A DNA stretch of 64,000 bases from Ostreococcus mediterraneus (taxonomy: Eukaryota > Chlorophyta > Mamiellophyceae > Mamiellales > Bathycoccaceae). The position numbers were made by a program, and so were the translations under genes. Below the pieces are notes generated by a model. It did not search any database. It saw nothing but the letters and a program-made list of their open reading frames with translations, and was not told the DNA's origin. Shown piece after piece: positions 1 through 10,307 of this stretch (positions are counted from its first letter, which is position 1; every line of letters begins with the position of its first letter). Where the stretch lies: assembly GCA_012295225.1 (NCBI GenBank), contig WMKK01000011.1, positions 170,203-234,202 on the forward strand, written 5' to 3'.

Positions 1-2231
1 GCCGCTGTCGTCGCGAGTACTTCATTTGATAGATCTGCAGCTTGTGATGATGTCGACTCAGACTCATCTGGAACTCTATCTCGCGCCGAACGTAAAGATG
101 CACTAAATTTCCGGCGCCTCAAAGGCGTTACGCCATCGCCCGAGTTGGACACATTCTCATCGCTCGCGAGCGGCTTGGCTAAAGTCTTCAACTTTCTTCG
201 AGGTTTGACTACGTCAACATACGTGCGCTCTTGATTTTCTACGTCGTCTTCCGAACCCGTCAACGAAGGTGCAATGCGCGTCGTGAGTACGAATTGCGGA
301 TTTTGATTTGCGATTCGCCAGTGTTCGTTGAGTTCATTCTGCTTTTGCGACAGCTCCATCAGTTTGATGTTCAACGTTCTCTGCACGTCGCGGATTTCAG
401 CCGCCAACTCGTCGAGGCGCTTCATTGATGTATCGCTTTCACGCCTTTCTCTAATCGCGCTATCGATTTCCTTCCTACACGCCGCGACGGTGTCTTCATC
501 TCTCGTGGACAGTTGCTCTACATCCGCGTTCCACTTGACATCGCACGCGTCAATATCTGCACGCAAAGACATGATTTGCGCAGTGCACGTCATAGCGTGA
601 GACTCAATGCTCGCCACGAGCGCATTTGCGTCTTCGTGCGACACCGCACTCGTCACCTTGGTCAATTGCGCGTCGGCATCCACTGCGTTGGCCAGGTCAA
701 TCTTGAGCCGCGCGATCTCCGCAGTCTGCGCCGCGACATGCGCGTCAAACGCTTCGGTGGTCATTTCTAAGCGACTCTGCACGCGTTGAACCTGTTCGAT
801 CGCCTTCTCTTCCACAAAACGCACGCGATCGTTCGCCTCGCGTGCCAGGCGCTCGCATTCGGCGTTCAATTCTTCGATTGAGGCTTCGAGACGCTCGATC
901 ACTTGCGTCTTCTTTGTCCCGCGCTCGCGCTCTTCATCGAGCGCGCGTACGACGAGTCTTAAATGCCTCGGCACATCATCTCGCTGATGCACCACGAGTT
1001 CTTCCGTCGTTCCAGATTCTAGGCAGCCAAAGCTCGCAAATGGGCACTTTTTGCTCGCGCCAACGCAAAAATTGTCAAGGTGCGCGTGGAGAATCTTCGA
1101 TCGCACGAAAGCGTGGCACTTTGGACACGGTCGCCGGGCTTCCGCACACACCGCTTCGTGCCTCGCCGCGCGCAGCGCGTTCACCTTTGTGTCACAACTC
1201 GGACACGTGTACGGACGATAGTCGCAATCCATTCTGTGCGCGTCGATGCCAGCGCGTTCGCATCCAAACAAACATCCCAACTCGTCTTCGTCTTCTAAAT
1301 TAATAAATCCACACTTAATGTACTCACGCGCACACGTCGTGGCGCGATGCTCGGCGAGTGACTTGCGCGCACCGCTCCATCCGCATCCATTCGCACACGC
1401 AATCACAGCCTCCGGACACGTTTGCGCGTGATGCGGCGCTTTACACAGCGGCACGCGCGCCGCGCACCCTTTCACTTCGCACGTCGTCGGCTGCCACGCG
1501 CACGATTGCTGGTGACTAATATACAAGTACTTTGGCACGCATTCGCCACAGAAATCTTTTCCGGGAACTAAATTATGCGACTGCGCTATCGTCATCGACG
1601 CGCACGGAAACGGACATCGACGACTGACGAATTGGCACTCTCTGTCGTGCACGTCTCGCATCGACAGCCGCACCGCCTCCCCGCACCCCTCGGCGTTCCA
1701 ACACCATTCCCCAGCACCGTGCGCGTTACGTTTAAGCACAAGTCCACGCCTGCAAATCACCGCAGAAGACACGATGGCGTCTTCAATCTCCACGTTTCGA
1801 GCGTACGCCGGCGCGCCCGCCGCCGGCGGCGCCGGAGCGCACCCGCGGCAATACGACGACCCGTCGTCCGCGCACACCGGATCGAGCATGACGTCCCGAC
1901 ACCGTGGACACAGCAACGCCACGTGTGGGTATCCCACGAACACCACGGGCGCGTGCGCAAAGTCGATATTCGCGTCGTCGTCGTCTTCTTCGTCTTCGTC
2001 GTTCGTCTCGACGTCGTTCGACGCGCCACCACCACCACCACCGCTCGCGGTGCCGTCATCGTCGACGCGACTCGCGAGTTCACGCACACCCACACCCTCA
2101 CGCGCCACCATCGCGCGCCATTCGCCGCCTACGCGCGCGCGCGACGACGCCACGCACGCCGACGAGCGCGTGGTGGACAGCCAAAAGTCGGTCGAGTTCC
2201 CGCGGTCATCTCTGAGCCGCGTGAGACCCAT
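1..2231 (-). CDS. RING/U-box-like plus TRAF-type zinc-finger protein with coiled coil (C-terminus beyond window)
   Basis: One open frame runs from an ATG at 2231 off the left edge, about 743 codons, so the C-terminus is missing. After an acidic stretch (residues 77-88) comes a Cys cluster C108-x2-C111 ... C120 ... C128-x2-C131 that looks like a degenerate RING/U-box. From about 200 to 390 there are repeated Cys/His groups of the TRAF zinc-finger type (for example CPFPC, CANGCGW, CPKCH). A long Glu/Arg-rich coiled coil follows, then a basic region. This order is that of TRAF-like ubiquitin ligases and scaffolds; a ligase role is inferred, because the first finger lacks a full set of RING ligands. 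The same frame stays open up to another ATG at 2417, so a 62-residue Arg-rich extension is possible. I prefer 2231 because 2417 touches the CCAAT-type promoter motif. Confidence 0.72.
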   Translation of the reverse strand, partial: MGLTRLRDDRGNSTDFWLSTTRSSACVASSRARVGGEWRAMVAREGVGVRELASRVDDDGTASGGGGGGASNDVETNDEDEEDDDDANIDFAHAPVVFVGYPHVALLCPRCRDVMLDPVCADDGSSYCRGCAPAPPAAGAPAYARNVEIEDAIVSSAVICRRGLVLKRNAHGAGEWCWNAEGCGEAVRLSMRDVHDRECQFVSRRCPFPCASMTIAQSHNLVPGKDFCGECVPKYLYISHQQSCAWQPTTCEVKGCAARVPLCKAPHHAQTCPEAVIACANGCGWSGARKSLAEHRATTCAREYIKCGFINLEDEDELGCLFGCERAGIDAHRMDCDYRPYTCPSCDTKVNALRAARHEAVCAEARRPCPKCHAFVRSKILHAHLDNFCVGASKKCPFASFGCLESGTTEELVVHQRDDVPRHLRLVVRALDEERERGTKKTQVIERLEASIEELNAECERLAREANDRVRFVEEKAIEQVQRVQSRLEMTTEAFDAHVAAQTAEIARLKIDLANAVDADAQLTKVTSAVSHEDANALVASIESHAMTCTAQIMSLRADIDACDVKWNADVEQLSTRDEDTVAACRKEIDSAIRERRESDTSMKRLDELAAEIRDVQRTLNIKLMELSQKQNELNEHWRIANQNPQFVLTTRIAPSLTGSEDDVENQERTYVDVVKPRRKLKTLAKPLASDENVSNSGDGVTPLRRRKFSASLRSARDRVPDESESTSSQAADLSNEVLATTA

Positions 2232-2754
2232 GGGCCCTTGGAGGCGCGCGGCGCGGCGGCGAACGGACGAAGGCGATCGGCGTCGCGCGCGGCGAGCGTC
2301 TCGCGCGCGCGTTCGGCGCTGGATGCGCGCGCGCGCGACGATGACGCGACGCCCGCGGGCGCCCGCGGCCTCGCAGCCGTTGGACACCGTTTTGAATATA
2401 TGATAACTCGGAGTCATTATTGGTCAATGTGTGGGTACATACACAATCGAGGGGTACATACACATGGGTCCGTTTTATGATGGTTCACGGCGCATGATGC
2501 CGTCGCGATTCCGCGCGCGCGTCGCCACACGCCGCCGCGCCGCGCGCCCGCCCGCGCCGAGCGCCGCGCTGAAAACGCGCATCACATCGCCTTCGTGCAC
2601 ACACGCGCACGTGCACGCGCGTGACACAGTCGCACCGTCGACGCATTCGCGCGCATTCGAAACCCTGCTCGCACGCGCGCGCGCGTCCGAATTCATCAAT
2701 TCGCCCGACGCAATTCGTCGCGATTCATAGGCGACGCGACGGACATCGCGCGCG
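2232..2754. other. Divergent intergenic region between the TRAF-type gene and the TBL1-like gene
   Basis: About 520 bp without a convincing gene. It holds a CCAAT-type motif at 2419-2431 and a purine/pyrimidine-alternating CA/CG-rich stretch near 2595-2640 that includes a CACGTG core. Part of it (2232-2417) could be an N-terminal extension of the leftward gene. Short frames here are Arg/Ala-rich and look like by-products of GC-rich DNA. Confidence 0.6.
2419..2431 (+). promoter_or_regulatory. CCAAT-type motif, copy 1 (ATTGGTCAATGTG)
   Basis: ATTGGTCAATGTG lies about 190 bp before the leftward start at 2231 and about 325 bp before the rightward start at 2755. It shares the ATTGGTCAAT core with four other intergenic copies in this window. 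The core contains CCAAT on the opposite strand, the binding word of NF-Y factors. Function is inferred from recurrence and position. Confidence 0.5.
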
Positions 2755-4536
2755 ATGGCGCTCACGAGCGATGAATTAAATTACCTCGTGTATAAATATT
2801 TACTCGAATCTGGGTTCACGCACAGCGCGTTTGCGTTTGGGAATGAATCGTACGTCGATCGGAAATCTATCGCGCCTTCGCGGGCGATTCCGCCGGGGGC
2901 TTTGATTTCATTCGTACAGAAAGGGTTGCAGTACCTCGAGCTCGAGGCGAATTTGAATGAGGTAAGTGGAATGTTGTGTGTTAAAGTGTGTGTGAGCGTA
3001 TACGTGCGTCGCATGGCGCGTGTGTGCGTCGTAAAGCGTCGGAGATGCGTCATGAATGGGCGCATAAGATCTCTGGGATGATTCAGAGGGCGCGCCGCGC
3101 GCGAGAGAATTAAACGCGCATTCGCTCGACGCGAGACGTGTTGTGCTGACGTGTTGGTGTTTTTGCGCATGGCGTAGGATGGAACGGATGTTGATGCGGA
3201 CTTTTCGGTATTGAGTTCGCGAGATTTGCTCACGTCGAGCGTGGAGGAGTTGAAGGAGCTCGTTACGAAGCGGCGGAACATGACGGATGAGGAACGCAAG
3301 GCGCAACGCGAGGAGGAAGAGAAGGAGTTGCGAGCCAAGGCGGAAGCGGATGGCATCAAGATCGAAAGTGATGTCGAGCGCGAGATTACGAGCGATGAGG
3401 TGACGATATTGGATGGACACACGAGCGAGGTCTTTATTTGCGCGTGGAATCCGACCAAGCAACTCTTGGCGTCTGGTTCAGGCGATTCTACGGCGCGCGT
3501 GTGGTCCGTTCCAGCAGGTCCATCGGGGCGCGAAGCGCAGGCGAAACTTGAAAAGCCAAAGGTATTGGAGCATAAGAGCGACGAGGATGGTGCGTCGGCG
3601 GGCGATGCGATGGATACGGGTGATGAAAACAAAAATGGTGAGTGGGCCGCCGGGGCGAACAAGAGCAAGGATGTCACGACGCTTGACTGGAACGCCGATG
3701 GCACCCTACTCGCCACAGGCTCGTACGATGGCCAGGCTCGCATCTGGGACACCGAAGGTAAGCTTTTAATGAGCTTGAAGAAGCACAAGGGTCCGATATT
3801 TTCCTTAAAGTGGAACAAGAAGGGAGACTGCTTGCTCAGCGGCTCCGTCGACAAAACGGCAATCGTGTGGGATGCGAAGACTGGTGAAATGAAGCAACAG
3901 TTTGCGTTCCACTCAGCACCGACGCTCGATGTGGACTGGCGAAGCCCAACGTCTTTCGCGACGTCGTCGATGGATCACTCCATCTACGTGTGCGAACTCG
4001 GCAAGGACAAGCCCGTCAAGGCGTTCAAGGGGCACACCGACGAGGTGAACGCCATCAAGTGGGACCCGAGCGGTACGTTGCTCGCGTCCTGCTCAGATGA
4101 TTTTACTGCCAAAGTTTGGAACTTGAAGAAAGATACATGCGTGCACGACTTCAACGAGCACGAGAAGGAAATCTACACCATCAAGTGGAGCCCGACCGGC
4201 CCCGGGACGGAGAACCCCGACCTTCCCCTCATTCTCGCCACCGCGTCGTACGACGCTACGATCAAACTATGGGACGTCGATTCTGGCAAGTGCTTGCACA
4301 CGCTAGAAGGGCACACCGATCCGGTGTACTCTGTCGCCTTTAGTCCAGACGGCAAGTACCTCGCGAGCGGTTCGTTCGACAAACACTTGCACATTTGGAA
4401 CGTCAAGGATGGTAGTTTAGTGCGCACCTACCAAGGTGAAGGTGGCATCTTTGAAGTTTGCTGGAACAAGGAGGGCAATAAAGTCGCCGCATGCTTCTCA
4501 AACAATCGCGTCAGCGTCTTAGATTGGGAAGTTTAG
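2755..4536 (+). CDS. TBL1/HOS15-type LisH-WD40 repeat protein (two exons)
   Basis: Exons 2755-2961 and 3178-4536, with a 216-bp intron having a GTAAGT donor, a CTGAC branch-like word and a GCGTAG acceptor; the join keeps frame and gives 521 residues. Residues about 4-36 form a LisH dimerisation motif ([19 protein letters not shown]). A charged linker follows, then WD40 repeats to the end, each with GH...WD-type spacing. TBL1/TBL1XR1 in animals and HOS15 in plants have this architecture and act in the nucleus with HDAC-type corepressors; that role is inferred here. The 3' end faces the Nup96-like gene, and 118 bp separate the two stop codons. Without the intron the first exon would end in a short unrelated tail, so the spliced model is preferred. 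Confidence 0.88.
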
Positions 4537-4654
4537 GTGTGAAAATTAGTAGAGGGAGGAAGAGAGGGAGAGAATGTCAATATCGAAAATATCTCGATTT
4601 GTTTCATTACACGCTATGTTATTACTTTTCGTTGTTTGTCGGTTTGTCTACGTA

Positions 4655-6568
4655 TTACGCCCGTGGGTTTGAGTACGTAAACCACAAGGATTTCGCATCC
4701 GCTAACGCGCTCTGCGGCACAGCGCACTGGTTGAGCAAAAACGCCATCTTGGCGTCGTCGCCGTTCCATTCCTCAAAGCGCTCGCGCAAAATATGACTCG
4801 TCATCTTCTCTCGGCGCGCTTGATCGCGCAAGTGCTGTGCTACGAAGACAATCCAATGACAGTGCGTTCTATCGGTCATGCTCATGAGCTGCGTGACAAA
4901 GGCGACGGTGATTTCATCCGCTAACGCATCGACGTCTTCCCCGCGCACGACTTCGATGGCGTTGAGCATCATAAACAAATGCCAAGCTAACGACGCGTTG
5001 AGCACGTCATCAGAGTACGTGAGTGGGTGAAACGCTAACCGCATTTCCGCCGTGCTCGGCACCACACCGTCTTCAGCAGATGCTGCGAGATCGAGAATGT
5101 TGAACGCTACGTCTCGCAATTGCGTCGCTTTGTTCGCCTCCAACGTAGCATCGGTTGCGCAAGGCGGCGAAGGATTAGCAGCCTTGCGCAACTTAACCGC
5201 ATCGCAGTACGATTTGACAACCTCTCTAAGCGGCGACGTCGGGCCAGCGCCGAGCCAGAGATGCAATCCAAAATTTTGGTACCAGCCCATGCCGTCGTCG
5301 TCGCGTGCGACTTCGCCCGCGAGAAGCTTAAACGCCTCCTCGCTCTCGCTTGACACGTACTTTCCAACCGGCCCTGCGCGCCAGCGATTGAGCTGCTGCT
5401 TTGCATAAAACGACACATTCTTTCCCGAACCAATCTGCGCGATACATGTCGCTAAACGTGGATCACCGTGCGCGGCTGCGGCGCGAGCCGCGCTCACCGT
5501 CCGCCCGCCCACGACGTGCGTCGACGCCGCCTTACGACCAACTAATTCCTCCTCAGCCGGCGCCTTGCGCGACACTTGTTCGCGAAGCCACGCGCTGACC
5601 CCTGCACGTCGTCTATGTACGTCCGCGGCGGTTCCTCGCGCCGCCCCGAGCTTGTCCTCGGCAAACAGCTCGCTCGTCAACGCCCACGCGCTCACCTCCG
5701 CCTCCACGCGCGCTCGCAACAATTCCTCCGAGCCCTCGCCACCGTCATTCACGCTCGACGTCAACACTTCAACCACGGCTTCTAAATGTCGCAAACACAC
5801 CGCGGCGACGCCATACGGGGCGTCAGATGAGCTCTCTCTCGCGCACGCGTGTCGAACGCCTCCGCCCGCGCGCGGTACCGCCTGCGCGAGCGCCACCTCA
5901 AGCGCCCCCACGCACGCCTCCATCGCCTGTGACGTGCGCACCGCGCGCACACTTATCGTCGTCGTCGTCGTTCCATCCCGCATCACGGGCACGGCGATGT
6001 CACCGCGCGCGCCGAACGCGCACCCTCTCGACGCGCCTCGCTGCGCGTACGCATCCGTACCCCTCTCCGCGTCTTTCGCCTCTCTCGGCGCCGCATGCGA
6101 CGTCACGCTCGCGTGTGACGCGCTCAACGCACGCTTCGCCGCGTCAAGCGCCACCGAGTATGTCGCGTGCGCGCGCCGAGCGCCGAGCGCGCGCTCAGAC
6201 GCGTCATCGTCCGCTGAAACGACGTTTAAACCGCCAACCATCTCATCGCCATCATCAGCGTCACCCGCGCCCGTCGCGACGTCTTCGCCGCCATCCGCGC
6301 GCGCATAGTCGCGGTACACAGTTGTTAATGCCTCGAGTGCGGTCTCGTGCGCGCGCAACGCGTCGGTGGCGGTGGTGAGGTTGACTTTGTGTGCGAATGG
6401 TGCGCGCAGGATGATGTCCCCGTCGTCATCCATTCGGTCATCGTCGTCATCGAGCGCGGGTTTGCGTCGTCGAGTGGCGGTGTTGGTGACGCCAAGTGGC
6501 GTGTCGCCATCGCTCGCGTCGTCGTCGTCGGTGTCGGTGTCGACGAAGAGACCGACGCGGGTGGCCAT
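4655..6568 (-). CDS. Nup96-like nucleoporin
   Basis: 637 residues from the ATG at 6568. The frame is open to 6715 but starts there with a non-ATG codon. The N-terminus is very acidic (Asp runs near residues 10-20 and 40-50). The last 120 residues or so match the helical Nup96 domain: a segment like LNASLAWHLFMMLNAIE followed by HCHWIVFVAQHLRDQ, which corresponds to the alpha-solenoid core that binds the Y-complex partners. In many eukaryotes Nup96 is released from a Nup98-Nup96 precursor. This frame has no FG repeats and no autoproteolytic HF/S site, so Nup98 must be encoded elsewhere if this is the functional Nup96. Confidence is lower because similarity is clear only in the C-terminal part. 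Confidence 0.62.
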   Translation of the reverse strand: MATRVGLFVDTDTDDDDASDGDTPLGVTNTATRRRKPALDDDDDRMDDDGDIILRAPFAHKVNLTTATDALRAHETALEALTTVYRDYARADGGEDVATGAGDADDGDEMVGGLNVVSADDDASERALGARRAHATYSVALDAAKRALSASHASVTSHAAPREAKDAERGTDAYAQRGASRGCAFGARGDIAVPVMRDGTTTTTISVRAVRTSQAMEACVGALEVALAQAVPRAGGGVRHACARESSSDAPYGVAAVCLRHLEAVVEVLTSSVNDGGEGSEELLRARVEAEVSAWALTSELFAEDKLGAARGTAADVHRRRAGVSAWLREQVSRKAPAEEELVGRKAASTHVVGGRTVSAARAAAAHGDPRLATCIAQIGSGKNVSFYAKQQLNRWRAGPVGKYVSSESEEAFKLLAGEVARDDDGMGWYQNFGLHLWLGAGPTSPLREVVKSYCDAVKLRKAANPSPPCATDATLEANKATQLRDVAFNILDLAASAEDGVVPSTAEMRLAFHPLTYSDDVLNASLAWHLFMMLNAIEVVRGEDVDALADEITVAFVTQLMSMTDRTHCHWIVFVAQHLRDQARREKMTSHILRERFEEWNGDDAKMAFLLNQCAVPQSALADAKSLWFTYSNPRA

Positions 6569-6795
6569 GGGGAGGCGACGTGTGCGGCCACGTTGCGGAC
6601 GTCGCGCGAGGCACGTATCATCGTCGCGTGCTGTTTGCTGATGCGTGCGTGCGCGGCATAGAGGTGTAATTATTACATGTGCGGGATGGTTGTATGCTGT
6701 GCGTGCGTACGGCACGGTGGTGACGTCCGCGGCGTGTGAATGATGTTCGCGACTATCGGCTCGGCTCAGGGCTCGGGTTCGGCGTTCGCGACGTC

Positions 6796-9700
6796 CTACG
6801 GTGCGATTGAATCGAACGCCATGTATGTTTCAATCCAAGACGCACTCGATGCGCTCGATTCGGTGGCATCGCGAATGGGTGGCACGCCGCGGCCGCGGTA
6901 TTGGTCTCGCGTGAGCTCTTCGACTTCGGTCGGTGGTCGGTCGACGGCGAGCGCGTCCCAATCGACGCCGGCGAAGAGCGGGTGTTGCTTGACTTTCCGC
7001 GCCGTCGCGAGTCGCGCGCCGGGGTCAGCGACGAGCAGTTGGCGAGATAGATCCATGGCGTCTGGATCGGCATCATCGCGGAATGCTTCGGATACGTCGC
7101 ACGCGCAAATGGCGTCAAACGTCTGATGACTCACCGTCATGCCAAACGGCGGCGAGCCGCGAAGCATGTGCGCGATGAACGTCCCGAGCGAGAACCAATC
7201 CGCCCGCTCGTCGTGGCCTATGCCTGCGGCAACTTCAGGCGCCATATACGCAGCGGCGCCACATACGGTGAACGTGCGTCCTGGCGACGCATCACTCGCG
7301 GAGAGACGCTTGGCGAAGCGGAAATCAACCAATCGCAACGCGCCCGTTTCAGAAATAATCATCGTCTCTGGATCGATGCCGCGGAAGACGATATCGAACT
7401 TGTGTATGTACTCCAATACGAGCGTCAATGCAGCTACGTAATAACGCACAACGGCGGGTTTAGACCCACCCCCACACGCGATGACTGCTTCGAGCGCGCA
7501 ACGCGGCACGAAAGGATACGGAATTGAAATAAAGCTCGAATCTTTTTGCGGCAACCCAGGCTGAGGAATAAATGACGGAGGTAACGCTGCGTCAGACGTG
7601 AGCAACTTGATGATTGCTCGCTCGCGCAGGACGCCTTCAACGCGACCGAGGGATTCGGTGCGCGCCAATGATATTTGCACCGTCGCCTCTCGTAAAATGC
7701 CCTTCATTTCGCGCATGTGCCCGAGAAGCGTGACGTACAGCGCCTCACGCGTCGCGCGGTTATCGTCGCCGAACGACAGCCGTCTTTCTGGAGGCGTTAA
7801 CTTTGACTTGAGTGTCTTATTCGAGGTCGCCAGTGATGCACCAGCGTCAATGTTGGATACGCTCGAAGATCGAGTGAGCAACACGCTCGACATCCCGAGG
7901 ACGCTTTCAATGTCGCGCTTTGAAATCCTCCACACCGCAACCTCTTCGCTGATGGCTTGAATATTTGTCGCGCACACGCCCGTACCCGAAAGTGCACGCT
8001 CTCCAAAGTACTGTTCAGATGATAAACGTAGCACCACGCGCGGAATTTCGCTTTCGTCGCGTGCGTTGGCGCGCACCGTGCACGCGACGTCGCCCGACTT
8101 GATGACGTGCATAGCGTCAAGTTGTTGTCCTTGATGCGCGATGATTTCGTTTTCCCTCGCGTATGAGAGCGAGTTTGCACGATTAGCGACGACCTGTGCT
8201 GAAATCATGCGCAAATCGCTCAACTTTGCGGTTTTAAGCGTCTCTACGCCCCGAAGCGCTCGCGTTAATTTGACGACGTCGTCGTCGTCTTGAACTCGAG
8301 CGATTCGGTTAAACGTCGCCATGTCAAGCACACGCAGCACTCCTTCTGTTTCTGCCGTGACGGTTTCATGGGGGAGTTGTGCATGTATCATGCACTGCTC
8401 GTTAAAGCACATGCGGTCGCCTTCTTTTCCGTACGACCGCGTACTTACGCTTTCATTCACGTCGTCAACGCCCCACTTCAAGTTGTCACGCCCAATATAA
8501 TGTCCACTTTCTACGACATAGAAAGCACGCAAGGCATTCTTGTCGTTTTGTCTCAGGACAACCTGGCCTTGGTCAGCTTTGATTCTATACGTCGCGCGGG
8601 CCAATCGTTCCAAAACATCGTCGGAATGAAAATTAAATACGAATGACGACTTGAATACGTCGACGAGCTGTGAGACGTCGGTGTCAGCCATGGATAAATT
8701 GTCAAGTTGTGCCACCAAAGCGCTCGCGCCGGCGTTCTCTGCAAGATGATAATCCGATGATATCCCATACGGGTGCACGACGCGAAGACTTCGGCGGGTC
8801 TGCATCGTGAAGGTCGGCATGACTCGCCGACTCGGGCGCGCCGAGGATGGAAACGGCGACGTCAGAGGCTCCGCTCGGTCGGGGAAATTAAATAACGCCC
8901 CAATGCTTTGCACAGACTGCAGCGGCGTTTGCGGCTCGATGACTTCTTCGTCGAAAAAGTCCTCAAACAAGAGCACGATGACGGTGATATCGTCCGTTCG
9001 TGTTTCGTATTGTAACCACAGCTTGTAGGACTCGACGACGAGCGAAATCGCACTCTGTTGAGGATCTTCAGACGCGAGCGCCGTCTTCACCACACTCGCA
9101 GACGGGATAAATTCAAACACTCCATCGCTCGCAATGACGAGACACTTTGTGTCTTTGCTTAAACGCACGTGCTCTATCTCTGGCGTGGCGACGACGCCGA
9201 TGCGCTCGGCGACGGCGTCGCCAATGGAGCGAGTAAACGCCGTCCCTGGATACATGCCATTACTCGCCCATAATCGCGGCGGATCGCCATCGTCGTCTTG
9301 CTCGGTGCCCCAGCATTGTACATTTGGGTCTTTGAACCCTTCCAGTTGATCGAGAGTCAGCACGCGCGCACCGTATTGTTTTACGCGTTCGCACTCATCC
9401 TTGCGAAACGGCGTCTGGTCTGAACTCAAATCAAAAGTCTCCACGCTCTCCACCCCACTCTCCGACGTTTGTGTCATCCCCATCGTCGCTCGAGAATCAC
9501 CTACATTAATCACATACAACTCTCGTCCTCGAATATGCGCCACGATCCCAGTCGTCCCACTCAACGCGTCGTCGATGTCGCTCTTCCGCAACGCCGCGTT
9601 TGTCGCTTCAAACGCTGCGCAGTACCCCTCCACATCCCCAAACTCCCTACACGCCATTTCCATCGGCACGCGATCCCTCGCAAACACGGCACACTCTGTT

Positions 9701-10086
9701 CCGCACTCACCGTGCCCATCGAACACCGCAAAAACGAATTCATCCTCCCGGCCGCGAAACCGCTCCAACGCCGCGTACGCGTCCTGGTTCAGCTTGTCCG
9801 CAGCTTCTGGGTAATATCCGCGCTGCGAACACGTCGCGTAGCGCATCTGATACGCGCGACTCGTTCCGCTATCGTCAGTGTACGGCACGGACACCGTGTG
9901 CGTTCCGTCGACGCCGGAGAGACGGCTGTTGTACTCGTTTTGCGTCAGCGGACCACCGCGAAGGCGCACGAGATAGTTCACCGGGACAGCCGACGCCGAC
10001 GCCGACGACGTCGATGGGGTTTCCGCGTCGGTGGCGCGCGGAGACGCGACATCATTTGGGTTCGTCGCGGACGAAGCGCATCCCAT
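6796..10086 (-). CDS. PP2C phosphatase - twin cNMP-binding - degenerate kinase fusion (plant PKG-like)
   Basis: 1096 residues in one exon. It starts MGCASS, a likely N-myristoylation/palmitoylation signal. Residues about 80-375 are a PP2C phosphatase with the metal motif DGHG at 123-126 and later GD and DG residues. Two cyclic-nucleotide-binding domains follow at about 450-700. The C-terminal 260 residues have the fold of an AGC-type kinase. In that part the HRD position reads FRG (residue 903 is Gly where the catalytic Asp should be) and DFG reads DFR (921-923), so phosphotransfer by the usual mechanism is doubtful. The same domain order is known from land plants (Arabidopsis At2g20050 type). 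Likely a membrane-attached phosphatase regulated by cyclic nucleotide; this is inference. Confidence 0.87.
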   Translation of the reverse strand: MGCASSATNPNDVASPRATDAETPSTSSASASAVPVNYLVRLRGGPLTQNEYNSRLSGVDGTHTVSVPYTDDSGTSRAYQMRYATCSQRGYYPEAADKLNQDAYAALERFRGREDEFVFAVFDGHGECGTECAVFARDRVPMEMACREFGDVEGYCAAFEATNAALRKSDIDDALSGTTGIVAHIRGRELYVINVGDSRATMGMTQTSESGVESVETFDLSSDQTPFRKDECERVKQYGARVLTLDQLEGFKDPNVQCWGTEQDDDGDPPRLWASNGMYPGTAFTRSIGDAVAERIGVVATPEIEHVRLSKDTKCLVIASDGVFEFIPSASVVKTALASEDPQQSAISLVVESYKLWLQYETRTDDITVIVLLFEDFFDEEVIEPQTPLQSVQSIGALFNFPDRAEPLTSPFPSSARPSRRVMPTFTMQTRRSLRVVHPYGISSDYHLAENAGASALVAQLDNLSMADTDVSQLVDVFKSSFVFNFHSDDVLERLARATYRIKADQGQVVLRQNDKNALRAFYVVESGHYIGRDNLKWGVDDVNESVSTRSYGKEGDRMCFNEQCMIHAQLPHETVTAETEGVLRVLDMATFNRIARVQDDDDVVKLTRALRGVETLKTAKLSDLRMISAQVVANRANSLSYARENEIIAHQGQQLDAMHVIKSGDVACTVRANARDESEIPRVVLRLSSEQYFGERALSGTGVCATNIQAISEEVAVWRISKRDIESVLGMSSVLLTRSSSVSNIDAGASLATSNKTLKSKLTPPERRLSFGDDNRATREALYVTLLGHMREMKGILREATVQISLARTESLGRVEGVLRERAIIKLLTSDAALPPSFIPQPGLPQKDSSFISIPYPFVPRCALEAVIACGGGSKPAVVRYYVAALTLVLEYIHKFDIVFRGIDPETMIISETGALRLVDFRFAKRLSASDASPGRTFTVCGAAAYMAPEVAAGIGHDERADWFSLGTFIAHMLRGSPPFGMTVSHQTFDAICACDVSEAFRDDADPDAMDLSRQLLVADPGARLATARKVKQHPLFAGVDWDALAVDRPPTEVEELTRDQYRGRGVPPIRDATESSASSASWIETYMAFDSIAP

Positions 10087-10307
10087 GTCGCTCGCGGCGC
10101 GCGCGGCGGCGTGTGCGGCGTGAGCTACGATGTGTTTCCGTTACGCTGTGGATATTTATCGTCCCATGAAGTGAAAAAACTTGCACCTCTTTGACATCTT
10201 CCACGGGTGCGCTTATAAACTATATAATATATTGATGACAACAGCACGCATCATCGGTCGTAGCGGCGACGATGATGCGTTAAACGTATTTTATCGCAAA
10301 GCGTCTT

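Noticed and set aside
1575-2480. 301-codon plus-strand frame opposite the RING/TRAF gene
   Set aside because: Arg/His-rich text without domain; the other strand reads an ordered zinc-finger and coiled-coil protein over the same DNA.
4655-6715. Nup98-Nup96 precursor
   Set aside because: No FG repeats or autoproteolysis site in the frame or just upstream; only the Nup96 part is present.
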